A stretch of DNA of 64,000 bases from Pycnococcus provasolii (lineage: Eukaryota > Chlorophyta > Pseudoscourfieldiophyceae > Pseudoscourfieldiales > Pycnococcaceae): positions 558,001-622,000 of the forward strand of contig OW568879.1 of NCBI GenBank assembly GCA_938743325.2, written 5' to 3'. The notes beneath the pieces are model-generated. The model ran no database searches, was not told the DNA's origin, and saw only the letters and a list, made by a program, of their open reading frames with translations. A program made the position numbers and the translations under genes. This document shows positions 18,230-26,208 of the stretch, piece by piece; position 1 is the stretch's first letter, and every line of letters begins with the position of its first letter.

Positions 18230-19876
18230 TCACGAAGATGCCGTCATGCCCGTCATCGACGTGTCCGAGTGCATCCTCCAGATGGCGTCGCCAATCAAGT
18301 GGCCCACGCTCAGAACCGTGAGCTGCGGGAACTGCTTGTCGCTCGCCAACGGGATGGAATTTGTAACCACCACCTCCTCGAAAACGCCGCTCCCAAGCCG
18401 CTCCACCGCAGGGGGAGAGAAAACAGGGTGCGTCGCGCAGCCGTACACAGCCGTCGCGCCGTTGTCCTTAAGAGCCTGCGCAGCCTTCGCGAGCGTTCCC
18501 GCGGTGTCGATCATGTCGTCCACCAAAACAGCAACCTTACCATCGACGTCGCCGATGACATTCATCACCTCCGCAACATTGTGCCCGCTTCGGCGCTTGT
18601 CCACAATCGCCAGCGGCGCGTCGTCGAGCTTCTTCGCAAAGGCGCGCGCGCGCGCGACTCCGCCGACGTCAGGTGACACGACAACCAAGTCATCCTTCTG
18701 AAGGCCTTCATCCGCCATCTTCTGCTGCAGGTACTCGAGAATCACCGTCTGGCCGTACACGTGATCCACCGGGATGTCAAAGTACCCCACGCTCTGCGTG
18801 CTGTGCAGGTCCAGCACGAGCACGCGGTCGACGCCAGACTTCTCTAGCATGTTTGCGACAAGCTTCGCGGCGATGCTCTCGCGCCCGTTCGCTTTGCGGT
18901 CCGCGCGCGCGTACCCGAAGTACGGGATGACGGCGGTGACGGTACGCGCGGAGGCACGTCGGCACGCGTCGATCATGATGAGAAGCTCCATGAGAGTTTC
19001 GTTCGTCGGAGGGCACGTGCTCTGTGTGAGAAAGACGTCGCACCCTCTGATGGATTCGTTTATCTGCACGTACAGTTCGCCGTCGGCGAATCGCTTCGTG
19101 GTGATTTGCCCCAGCTCCATGCCAAGGTAGCTTGAGATTTCCTTTGCAAGTACCGGGTTCGCGGTCCCGCTGAAAATCTTCAGTTTGCGGGGGTTATGTG
19201 AGTGCTCATGGTTGTCGGCACCATGGTTCTGTCCGTTTGTCCAGACAGGCATGCCTAGGCTTGGCGCGATGCCGATGGTCGTGCTTGTGATGACGCCGCT
19301 TCGCATTTTGTCCGGTCCGTCAACGTCAGCGCCACTTCCCATCGCGGATGCCGGCGCCTTCTGTGCTCGCGGTCCGTTGTTGAGGTTTTGTCCCTTGGCT
19401 GCCCGTTTCGTCTTCGCGACGTCGCTTCCGAGCGCCGTGAGTGCCGCCTGCAGGTCGGACTCTGCTGCTGCTGATGGTGAGGAGGACGACGACGACGACT
19501 TTGCCGCGCCTGTTTTTTGAGAGTTGTTTTTCTGCTTGGAGTGCGTGGACTTTTTCTTTTTGTTTTGAGCGGCTGACGACTTCATCGCCTTCGCCACTGT
19601 GAGAGGCGCTCGCCTAACCCTTGTCATATTTGCAGAGGCAGATGCTGTGAGATGAAAAGCGCCGCCCCTGACGAGTCCACGTTCCAGCTTGAAGGAACTC
19701 GCACATGGAGACGCCCCCACAGCCCCATAGGCACACAGAGAACGCGCCCCTGCTGACCCCCCCGTTAAAGTTGGGAACCCGCTGTGCTTCAAAGCTCTAG
19801 GCGCAGACACACAAGAGTGCGCAGACACACCCTGACTCTGACGAAGAGAACCATTCACCAAGGAGTTGATTTTCAT
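18230..19876 (-). CDS. PRS: Ribose-phosphate pyrophosphokinase (PRPP synthetase), plastid type
   Basis: 548 aa from the ATG at 19876, with 19912 an alternative. The enzyme transfers pyrophosphate from ATP to ribose 5-phosphate, giving PRPP for purine, pyrimidine, His and Trp synthesis. The catalytic part starts around residue 230 with LKIFSGTANPVLAKEISSYLG. Motifs: FADGELYVQI, CPPTNETLMELLIMIDACRR, PYFGYARADRK, GRESIAAKLVAN, LDLHSTQSVGYFDIPVDHVY (PRPP-synthase signature, Mg binding), VDKRRSGHN, and VLVDDMIDTAGT (PRPP-binding loop). GRESIAAKLVAN is the plant/cyanobacterial version. The ~230-residue N-terminal extension is Ser/Ala/Lys-rich; its first ~70 residues resemble a transit peptide and the remainder is low-complexity. 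Confidence 0.94.
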   Translation of the reverse strand: MKINSLVNGSLRQSQGVSAHSCVSAPRALKHSGFPTLTGGSAGARSLCAYGAVGASPCASSFKLERGLVRGGAFHLTASASANMTRVRRAPLTVAKAMKSSAAQNKKKKSTHSKQKNNSQKTGAAKSSSSSSSPSAAAESDLQAALTALGSDVAKTKRAAKGQNLNNGPRAQKAPASAMGSGADVDGPDKMRSGVITSTTIGIAPSLGMPVWTNGQNHGADNHEHSHNPRKLKIFSGTANPVLAKEISSYLGMELGQITTKRFADGELYVQINESIRGCDVFLTQSTCPPTNETLMELLIMIDACRRASARTVTAVIPYFGYARADRKANGRESIAAKLVANMLEKSGVDRVLVLDLHSTQSVGYFDIPVDHVYGQTVILEYLQQKMADEGLQKDDLVVVSPDVGGVARARAFAKKLDDAPLAIVDKRRSGHNVAEVMNVIGDVDGKVAVLVDDMIDTAGTLAKAAQALKDNGATAVYGCATHPVFSPPAVERLGSGVFEEVVVTNSIPLASDKQFPQLTVLSVGHLIGDAIWRMHSDTSMTGMTASS

Positions 19877-20490
19877 AATTCTTTGACACACACTGAAACC
19901 GAGAATGAGCAAAACGGTTATTAATATGAATGAGCCTCCCTATGATGTGTAAAGATGTGGGGAGCACTTTACCGTCAACAAGACGAGGAAGCTTCGAAGC
20001 TATGTAGCCTATGACAGATACTGCTGATGTCGGCAGAATTAATTCCTCTGGAAGAGAGAATTTCTGGGGGCGAAGATGAGTTGAAAAAAGACGTTTGAAG
20101 TCATTATTGGAACGCGAAAAGAAAACCCTCGGAAACAAAACCTGGCGGCGGCGCCAAACTTCCGAAGTTTTCGGAATAGTTCAAGTTACGGTTAGGGGTT
20201 GCGTGGTTTCTCAAAGTTAGGGGTTAGGGGTACCGGTTAGGGGTTAGGGGTTAGGGGTTAGGGGTTAGGGGTTAGGGGTTGGTTTTTTCCCACCATCCTC
20301 CTATGCATAATGCATGTCTCACCATCAATCACATCATGTACTGTAAATAGTACGCGCGGTTGGTTAGGCGCATCGAAATGGCCTAAAAGGTGAAGGTATT
20401 CGAATGTCGTGAATGAATGGACATTTGACCGCTTGACGGAGTAAATTTTGTACACTTCATTACTGAACCTCAGGCATCTCAGGCATCTAT
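19877..20490. other. Intergenic spacer between PRPP synthetase and VPS72
   Basis: About 610 bp between two leftward genes. It holds the PRPP synthetase promoter, the telomere-like array at 20191-20282 and the 3' flank of the VPS72-like gene. A 65-codon ORF on the minus strand (20258-20455) has no recognisable domain and overlaps the array, so it is not called. Confidence 0.5.
20191..20282 (+). repeat. Telomere-like TTAGGGG heptamer array
   Basis: Nine or so TTAGGGG units, including six in perfect tandem near the right end, with interruptions (TGCGTGG, TACCGG). The array lies about 310-400 bp upstream of the PRPP synthetase start. It is the most regular of the telomere-like clusters in the window. 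Confidence 0.9.
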
Positions 20491-21588
20491 CTACCTTGAC
20501 CTCATAGGCTTTGGCGGCGCGACGCCGAATGGCGGACTTGGCGGTGCAACGGAGCGACGCACAAGCACCGTCTCCTCCTCGCCCGGTTGTTCTCCTCCAT
20601 CGGTCTTGGTCACGGTCGACACGGTGGCGTTTCCGAGGAACCTGATTGTGTTCACACCACCCTTGGAGTGAAACTGCTCGAGCGGGCCCATGTACACGGC
20701 ACGCTTCACGGCGGCACGCTTCTTCGTCGCCTCCTCACGTGCCAGCAGTTCCGCGAGGCTCGCGAGGTTCGTCTGCTCCGTCATGGCCGCCTCCGCCAGC
20801 AGCTCCGCTTGCGTCAACAAGGGCTTGGCATCCTCCGCGAGCTTTTGCTTGCTAGCCGTCTTCTTCGGCTTTGGCACCTCGGCAGCTTCGGCGGCGGCGC
20901 GCGCGTGCGCTCGTTCCAGAACCGCCGTGCGCAGGCTCTTTCTCACCTCCAGCGCCTCTGTCGGCGGCGCCTTGACCGCCTTCCGCTTCTTCGGCTGCTC
21001 ACCTGCACCTCCAAACTCTGCCGTCGCTTCGCGGCGCTTCGCCGCAGTTTGGTACGCCTGTTTTCGTGACGGCGGCTTGAGTGCACGCGCGCGTTGTCCT
21101 TTTTCCTCTCTGAGCAGTGCCTTATCCGCTGCCTCTCCCGCCATCTCCCCTCCCTGCTCAGCGCCCACTTCGTTCTCGTCGTCGCTGAAGTCGCTGTCTG
21201 CCAAATCTTCGGATGACGACGACGCCTCGAATTCCTCGTCCACCGCTTCTTCCGCGAAGAAGTCCTGTCCCCAGAACGCCTCGTCAGCTTCCTCTTCCTC
21301 CTCGTTGATGAGCGAGGACATGCGCCGCCCGCGCGTGTGACGCGACGGGAGAGGATCACGCTTCACAGGTTCCAACGACTCTTCTGAGTCCTCACCAGAC
21401 TCTTCCGAGTCAGAAGAAGAACCAGACCCACCATCAGAAGAACCAGATGAGGGACCACCACCACCACCACCACCACCACCACCCTCTGAGACATCACGCT
21501 GCTGCTGCTGCTGCTCCTCCTCACCACCACCGTGCTCGTCGTCGGCGGCGTGCTCCGCGTGCTCCTCCATGGCGGCGGCTGGAGCCAT
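20491..21588 (-). CDS. VPS72: YL1/VPS72-like subunit of a SWR1-type remodeller
   Basis: 365 aa from the ATGGCTCCA at 21588, which directly follows CATATAT. An acidic and Gly/Gln-rich N-terminus leads to RHTRGRRMSSLINEEEEEADEAFW with EEFEASSSSEDLADSDFSDDE (around 88-150), the YL1 N-terminal region that binds H2A.Z-H2B. Lys/Ala-rich helices follow, then KRAVYMGPLEQFHSKGGVNTIRFLG (around 305-330), which matches the YL1 segment before its C-terminal domain. In SWR1/SRCAP the protein delivers H2A.Z to nucleosomes. The expected YL1_C module (Cys-x-x-Thr-Gly, RDP) is not visible before the stop, and splicing to downstream sequence did not reveal it. Identity rests on the N-terminal and middle motifs. 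Confidence 0.75.
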   Translation of the reverse strand: MAPAAAMEEHAEHAADDEHGGGEEEQQQQQRDVSEGGGGGGGGGGPSSGSSDGGSGSSSDSEESGEDSEESLEPVKRDPLPSRHTRGRRMSSLINEEEEEADEAFWGQDFFAEEAVDEEFEASSSSEDLADSDFSDDENEVGAEQGGEMAGEAADKALLREEKGQRARALKPPSRKQAYQTAAKRREATAEFGGAGEQPKKRKAVKAPPTEALEVRKSLRTAVLERAHARAAAEAAEVPKPKKTASKQKLAEDAKPLLTQAELLAEAAMTEQTNLASLAELLAREEATKKRAAVKRAVYMGPLEQFHSKGGVNTIRFLGNATVSTVTKTDGGEQPGEEETVLVRRSVAPPSPPFGVAPPKPMRSR

Positions 21589-21683
21589 ATATGTATGTAC
21601 GACAAAAACGCCAAATCCACCCCACCCCGGGGGCAGTCGGGAAAGGGAACCCGTGAAAACCCGAATCAAAATCGGTTTCAGAG

Positions 21684-21705
21684 AGTTAGGGGTTAGTTAG
21701 GAGGG
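21684..21705 (+). repeat. Short TTAGGGG/TTAGTTAGG motif between divergent genes
   Basis: GTTAGGGGTTAGTTAGGAGG lies in the ~120-bp spacer between the leftward VPS72-like gene and the rightward RCC1-repeat gene. It is a short example of the telomere-like promoter motif. Confidence 0.6.
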
Positions 21706-21710
21706 GTCTT

Positions 21711-22748
21711 TTGACTCTTTTCGCTCTTGACGTGACAACTGTTTGCACCTCCATTTTGACTTTTTGCCATGTCTGCGCACTCTGTGGACCCTGTGCTCTG
21801 CTCCAGGGAGAGTTGGCGTACGAAGCGCTCCGACTCGCATTCATACCGTGGCAGCGCGAAAGACGCATTGCGAAGGTGCAGGAGCGTATGCGCTTAGCAC
21901 GGCTCTCAGGCGGAGAGATTGCCGCAGGTCTTTCTCACTCGCTCGCACTTCGACGCGACGGAAGGATCGCGTGCTGGGGATACAACAATCACGGCCAAGC
22001 GCCTCCCGGCGGCGTCGACGGCGACTTCGTCGCCATCGCTGCTGGTAGCGGTCACTCGATCGCGCTTCGAGGTAACGGTGGCATCGCGTGCTGGGGATAC
22101 AACAACGAAGGCCAGGCGCCTCCCGCCGGCGTCGACGGCGACTTCGTCGCAATCACTGCGGGGAACTGGCACTCGCTCGCGCTACGACGCGACGGCAATA
22201 TCGCGTGCTGGGGACTCAACGACCACGGTCGGGCGCCTCCCGGCGGCGTCGACGGCGACTTCGTCGCAATCACTGCGGGGGGTTGGCACTCGCTCGCGCT
22301 TCGACGCGACGGAAGGATCGCGTGCTGGGGATACAACGACCACGGCCAGGCGCCTCCCGCCGGCGTCGACGGCGACTTCGTCGCGACTGCTGCGGGGGGT
22401 TGGCACTCGCTCGCGCTTCGACGCGACGGAAATGTCGCGTGCTGGGGACGCAACGACCACGGCCAAGCGCCTCCCGGCGGCGTCGACGGCGACTTCGTCG
22501 CAATTGCTGCGGGAGACTATCACTCGATTGCGCTTCGACGCGACGGCGGCGTCGCGTGCTGGGGCGCCAACGACGAAGGCCAGGCGCCTCCCGCCGGCAT
22601 CGACGGCGACTTCGTCGCAATCGCTGCGGGATACCATCACTCGCTCGCGCTTCGACGCGACGGAAGGATCGCGTGCTGGGGACTCAACCACTACGGCGAG
22701 GCGCCTCCCGGCGGCGTCGCTGGGCCATTCGGACACGTCGACGTGTAA
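21711..22748 (+). CDS. RCC1-repeat seven-blade beta-propeller protein
   Basis: 345 aa. From about residue 68 there are seven tandem 39-residue repeats with the pattern AAGxxHSLALRRDGxIACWG then xNxxGQAPPGGVDGDFVA. HSLAL-R-DG-ACWG-N-GQ is the RCC1/BLIP-II blade consensus. Seven blades close a propeller. Successive repeats strictly alternate GQAPPGG and GQAPPAG. Such proteins act as scaffolds or exchange factors; no partner can be inferred. The first ~65 residues, including a Cys-rich hydrophobic part and a basic helix (WQRERRIAKVQERM), are less certain, and the true start may lie in another exon. The stop is inside GTGTAA (TGTAA 22744-22748). Confidence 0.85.
   Translation: MTLFALDVTTVCTSILTFCHVCALCGPCALLQGELAYEALRLAFIPWQRERRIAKVQERMRLARLSGGEIAAGLSHSLALRRDGRIACWGYNNHGQAPPGGVDGDFVAIAAGSGHSIALRGNGGIACWGYNNEGQAPPAGVDGDFVAITAGNWHSLALRRDGNIACWGLNDHGRAPPGGVDGDFVAITAGGWHSLALRRDGRIACWGYNDHGQAPPAGVDGDFVATAAGGWHSLALRRDGNVACWGRNDHGQAPPGGVDGDFVAIAAGDYHSIALRRDGGVACWGANDEGQAPPAGIDGDFVAIAAGYHHSLALRRDGRIACWGLNHYGEAPPGGVAGPFGHVDV
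21910..22725 (+). repeat. 117-bp tandem coding repeats (RCC1 blades)
   Basis: Seven units of 117 bp encode the RCC1 blades. GC-rich blocks such as GGCGTCGACGGCGACTTCGT are shared by all units except the last, which diverges at its end. Because the unit contains no stop in several frames, long spurious ORFs appear in the other frames and on the opposite strand. Confidence 0.9.
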
Positions 22749-22890
22749 GGCAAAAACTGTTTAACTATCCCTGTGGAAATTTAAAAGAGTCACACCATCC
22801 TATTCTACTCTACTGTATCGGCTTGTCAGTCCGTACCGGTACCGGCATCAGTATCGCTACGACTACCCGGGTTTTGAAAAACAAAACAGG

Positions 22891-24186
22891 TTACATGATG
22901 TAGACGCGCCTCATGTCGTTCATGTGATACTTCGCGCTCGTTATCGGGTCCACGAAGCACCCGTCAACGGTCCGTTCACTAACCGCGTTCACGCCCATAG
23001 CGCCGTACACGTGGCCACTCGGGCACGCGAGAGGCAGGTTGTCGCCGGACATGAGCGTGCCCGTGATGCGGCAGACGAGGCGCGTGCCCCCCGCTTTCGC
23101 CGTGGGAAGGCTGGATGCGAGCTCCGCGACGTGCGGGTCGCGAAGAGGGTCCTCGAGAGCGGCGTTGCTCACGTCGCCGTCCGCACGCTTCAGCGCGGCG
23201 GCGCCAGCACGCACCGCGGCGGTGAACAGCGGCTCGGAGGATGCCGGAAGCAGCGCGTGCAGCGCGTGGTTCATGTGCACGAACCGCTCAATCAAGGCGT
23301 CCCATCGCTCTGGCGCGAAGAGCTTGGCGTACTGCGTGGGCACGGCACCGCCCCCCGCGGGCGAATTGCCCACCAAGCCACCACCTCCTCCACCGAACAC
23401 GAGGCATGCGAGCATAGCGCGCGTCAGTCGCGCGAGTCCTTCGCTGTCAGCTAGTGCCGCCTCCGACGTGGCGAGGTGCTTTCGCGCGTGCTTGATGGCG
23501 TCCGCCCACACGTTCTCGCCACCGGCGGAGACCATTTCCACCATTTCCTGCACACGCAGCTGGAACATTAGCGTGCACCCTAGCTTTGCCCTTTGTGCTC
23601 TGTGTTCGTCGCACCACGCGATGGCGGGTGCAAGGTTGTGTTTTCTGAGCGCCTGCACGACATTTTGTGCCGTTTCGAACGGTTCGACGTCGACAAGGTT
23701 TGCGAGTTCCCCGTCGTCTCTGAGCCACTGCATCGCCGTTTCGAACCTTCCTTTCGCGAGCATGTAGTCTAGCAGGGCCATGTCGAGTCTTCTTCTCGGC
23801 GGTTTATGAGAGTTTGCGCCACCTTGACCTTGGTTGAAGTTGGTTTCACACTCACGCAGGTACGCGATTCTTTTTTTCATTCGCGAGTACGCGTGGTCGT
23901 AGACTGTGGAGGCACCGTTGAGTGCCTCTTCCATCGATTCCAAAGATCTCTTTTTATTATTCGCCATTTCACCAACACAGGAAGAAGAAGGTGAAGAAGT
24001 CAAAGCCATCATGGACTCCAAGAGGGGTTTTTGACGCACAAGCACACACGCCTTCAACGTGCGGTACAGAGGAGTGAACATCATGTAAGACTCCATGGGA
24101 TGAGGAACAAGTGGTGCTGTGGAGGCGTTGTTGTCTGAAGCAGATGCTGCCATACCTGTACGACTGGTGGGAATAACAGGTTCCAT
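22891..24186 (-). CDS. MAEA: MAEA/GID9 (CTLH ubiquitin ligase RING-like subunit)
   Basis: 431 aa, intronless. An N-terminal helical region (around 40-130) precedes the LisH motif (RLDMALLDYMLAKGRFETAM, around 133-155). The CTLH/CRA domains follow (PFETAQNVVQALRKHNLAPA, then CDEHRAQRAKLGCTLMFQLR, around 167-340). The C-terminus VCRITGTLMSGDNLPLACPS with GHVYG and DPITSAKYHMND ends in RRVYIM, the degenerate RING of MAEA, whose terminal VYIM is highly conserved. The protein pairs with RMND5/GID2 in the GID/CTLH E3 ligase, which targets metabolic enzymes and other substrates in cytosol and nucleus. A Gly-rich insert (around 280) is unusual. ATGTAA at the stop gives TGTAA on the minus strand at 22891-22895. 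Confidence 0.92.
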   Translation of the reverse strand: MEPVIPTSRTGMAASASDNNASTAPLVPHPMESYMMFTPLYRTLKACVLVRQKPLLESMMALTSSPSSSCVGEMANNKKRSLESMEEALNGASTVYDHAYSRMKKRIAYLRECETNFNQGQGGANSHKPPRRRLDMALLDYMLAKGRFETAMQWLRDDGELANLVDVEPFETAQNVVQALRKHNLAPAIAWCDEHRAQRAKLGCTLMFQLRVQEMVEMVSAGGENVWADAIKHARKHLATSEAALADSEGLARLTRAMLACLVFGGGGGGLVGNSPAGGGAVPTQYAKLFAPERWDALIERFVHMNHALHALLPASSEPLFTAAVRAGAAALKRADGDVSNAALEDPLRDPHVAELASSLPTAKAGGTRLVCRITGTLMSGDNLPLACPSGHVYGAMGVNAVSERTVDGCFVDPITSAKYHMNDMRRVYIM

Positions 24187-24292
24187 GGCGGAAAATGGGG
24201 GGGAGGGGTGTGACGCGGCAACCCAACGCCCTCAGGCTCAGGGGGCAGGCAGCCTGGGAGGGGAGGGAGAATCAGGGAAAGACCAATTCAGT

Positions 24293-24358
24293 TCAGTTCG
24301 GGTTTTCAGTTCGGGTTAGGGTTACAACTAACTAGGGTTAGGGTACCAACTAGGGTTA
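24293..24358 (+). repeat. Telomere-like cluster upstream of MAEA
   Basis: CAGTTCGGG repeats followed by GGGTTAGGGTTACAACTAAC and two further TAGGGTT units. The cluster lies 107-172 bp upstream of the leftward MAEA start. Confidence 0.75.
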
Positions 24359-24360
24359 AC

Positions 24361-24373
24361 GGTCTCTCTCTCC

Positions 24374-24404
<31 letters not shown>
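24361..24404. repeat. CT-dinucleotide microsatellite
   Basis: CTCTCTCC blocks grading into a pure (CT)n run. It is pyrimidine-rich on the plus strand and sits directly after the telomere-like cluster. Confidence 0.9.
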
Positions 24405-24818
24405 AAGGAAGCGCCAAGTGCGTGCGTTCCCCACGGGCTGCCGGGTTAGATCCATTAAAGTCCCTTGTGCAGAAGGTTTGTGCAGATACTGTAGAGTGCT
24501 TTTTCGACTTGCAAGTCCCTTGTTGTGCAGATACTGTATGTACTATGTAGAGTGCTTTGTTCGACTTACTTGCAAACGTCCCTTCCATCATAGGGACAAT
24601 AGTTAAGGTAGGCTTCCTCCTACGGTAGAGCTACCCGGGTACCTTAGGCGCAATCATACGTCGTCCGTGCCCTAGCTAGGTGGGGCATTTATCCCTGGGA
24701 TTGATCCCGGTCGAATCACTCGGTTCCAAATCACCTCATTTATTACCCGGGTATTCTTACCGTACCGGGTAGGAGTCCATTAGGACCATCTGCTCATCCA
24801 ACTTGCGTTCCTAAAAGT

Positions 24819-25859
24819 ATGTCTTCATCGATCTCATCAGCACCAGCATCAGGTGGGACCACTTGGGTTGTGCACGGCCGGTTTTCAAGCTACAAGACGC
24901 TTATAGTGTCTTGGGTGCTTGAAGAGTGTTCGCAAACTCATAATTTAATGCACTGCTCATCTGTCTTGGGACCGACGCAAGTGCGATACGCGGATGGACA
25001 CCTCAACCCTGTCCCCTTCGAAGCCGCGAGCCATGTGCAAGACTGTGCCTTATTATTCCCAGGCCGGTACCCTGCTCCTGCTCTGCAAATCTCAAAAGAT
25101 GCGGCGCCGTTATTGGAGACAAATGCAATTGTGAGGTTCGTCGTACGCGCGAAAGGATATTATGACAAGCTCGCGGCGCCGGACAGTAACGACGAACTCG
25201 ACAAGGCGGTCGAGGCCGCGTCGAGGGAGGCTTGGATGGACTTCGCCTTGTGCCAGGCACCTACAGAGGACACGGGAGTCATGGGAGCAGCTCTCAAAGC
25301 CTTAATAGACCACGCCGTACGACTGCCTCCTGAGGAAAGGTCCAACGCCGAATTTTCAAAGGCGGACCTCGCCTTTGCCGAGGCGCTCGCACCAGTCGAG
25401 GCGCACCTCAGCCGTGCTGACGGCGTGCACCTCGGCGGAAATGCATTTGGCATCGCAGACTTGGCGCTTGGCGTGCAGGTCGCGAGGTGGCTCTGGTGCC
25501 GAGACACGCGTGCGGCGACGGGCTTCGCTACGTTCGACGAGGCGAGCTTTCGTGAGAAGCTGGTTGCCGACCGCGAGGCTGCCGTCGCCGCGGCAAAGGA
25601 GGCGCACGCTGCGGCGGTCGAAGCGGCGTCCGCGGCGGGCAAGGACGCGCCCGAGCCGCCAACAGAGCTGACGGCTGAGGAGGCGGAGGCTGCGGACGCC
25701 GCCGCGGTGGTTGACGCGACGCGAGGTCCACGCGAAAAGCTGCCTGCGACGTGCGCGTGGGTCGCGCGTTTGTTGGAGCGGCCTGCGTTTGCGAGCGCGG
25801 TGTGGGCGCGCGAGGCTGCGCACCACTCGCGTCCGACGCAGTTCTTCGGCTGGAGGTGA
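24819..25859 (+). CDS. Glutathione S-transferase-like protein with Ala-rich insert
   Basis: 346 aa. The N-terminal ~115 residues fit a divergent thioredoxin fold: WVVHGRFSSYKTLIVSWVLE, then PALQISKDAAPLLETNAIVR, where LLETNAI is the Glu/Ser-x-Ala-Ile GST helix. A GST C-terminal helical domain follows (DLAFAEALAPVEAHLSRADG then LGGNAFGIADLALGVQVARW, around 190-230). The Ala/Glu-rich stretch around 250-310 is predicted helical and interrupts the domain before the final TCAWVARLLERP. Relatives include eEF1B-gamma and metaxin-type GST-like proteins. A catalytic Ser/Tyr cannot be assigned, so enzymatic activity is uncertain. TGTAA lies 18 nt past the stop. Confidence 0.7.
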   Translation: MSSSISSAPASGGTTWVVHGRFSSYKTLIVSWVLEECSQTHNLMHCSSVLGPTQVRYADGHLNPVPFEAASHVQDCALLFPGRYPAPALQISKDAAPLLETNAIVRFVVRAKGYYDKLAAPDSNDELDKAVEAASREAWMDFALCQAPTEDTGVMGAALKALIDHAVRLPPEERSNAEFSKADLAFAEALAPVEAHLSRADGVHLGGNAFGIADLALGVQVARWLWCRDTRAATGFATFDEASFREKLVADREAAVAAAKEAHAAAVEAASAAGKDAPEPPTELTAEEAEAADAAAVVDATRGPREKLPATCAWVARLLERPAFASAVWAREAAHHSRPTQFFGWR

Positions 25860-26208
25860 TACATAGTATATGGAGATGTAAACATACACCTTAACGGTCT
25901 ACACATGTTATCTTAAAGGGGGATATGTGAACTCTGAGCTACATACAGGTCGGGGCAAGAACTTGCTCCCTCCAACACATGGCCATGGTCAGGGGCTGTC
26001 AGGGGGGATGCGGTGACCGAATCACTCAAATGCACAGGTTCAAGAAAGGGACCGGGTTAGGGTTAGGGTTATGGTTAGGGTTAGGGCTAGCTTTTGTTAA
26101 TTCCCCTTGGTTGACCGGTGGAAACGTCAAACGTGACCGGTCAACTCTTCCTTCAACCCCCGGGGGATGTTCCTCGGAATTCCGAGCACGCCATTATTGA
26201 CCTCAGCC
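25860..26208. other. Intergenic spacer upstream of the filamin-repeat gene
   Basis: About 350 bp with the telomere-like cluster at 26055-26087 and the TTGACCGGT/GTGACCGGTCAA motif pair at about 26109-26145. No other gene is seen. The filamin frame extends back to 26167, but the ATG at 26209 is preferred. Confidence 0.5.
26055..26087 (+). repeat. Telomere-like TTAGGG cluster upstream of the filamin-repeat gene
   Basis: GGGTTAGGGTTAGGGTTATG continues with GTTAGGGTTAGGGCTAG: four TTAGGG units plus variants, about 120-155 bp upstream of the start codon at 26209. Confidence 0.85.

Larger units (their letters stand above)
24187..24818. other. Intergenic spacer between MAEA and the GST-like gene
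   Basis: Divergent promoters are expected here. Contents: a telomere-like cluster at 24293-24358, a CT microsatellite at about 24361-24404, an imperfect direct repeat at about 24464-24590 (GTGCAGATACTGTA...AGAGTGCTTT...CGACTT twice), and TACCCGGGTA palindromes near 24632 and 24744. No coding sequence is supported. Confidence 0.5.

Noticed and set aside
20191-20282. Chromosome end (true telomere)
   Set aside because: Unique genes continue on both sides and the array is short and interrupted.
21919-22903. Long ORFs in the other frames and opposite strand of the RCC1-repeat gene
   Set aside because: The 117-bp repeat has no stops in several frames; only one frame gives the RCC1 consensus.
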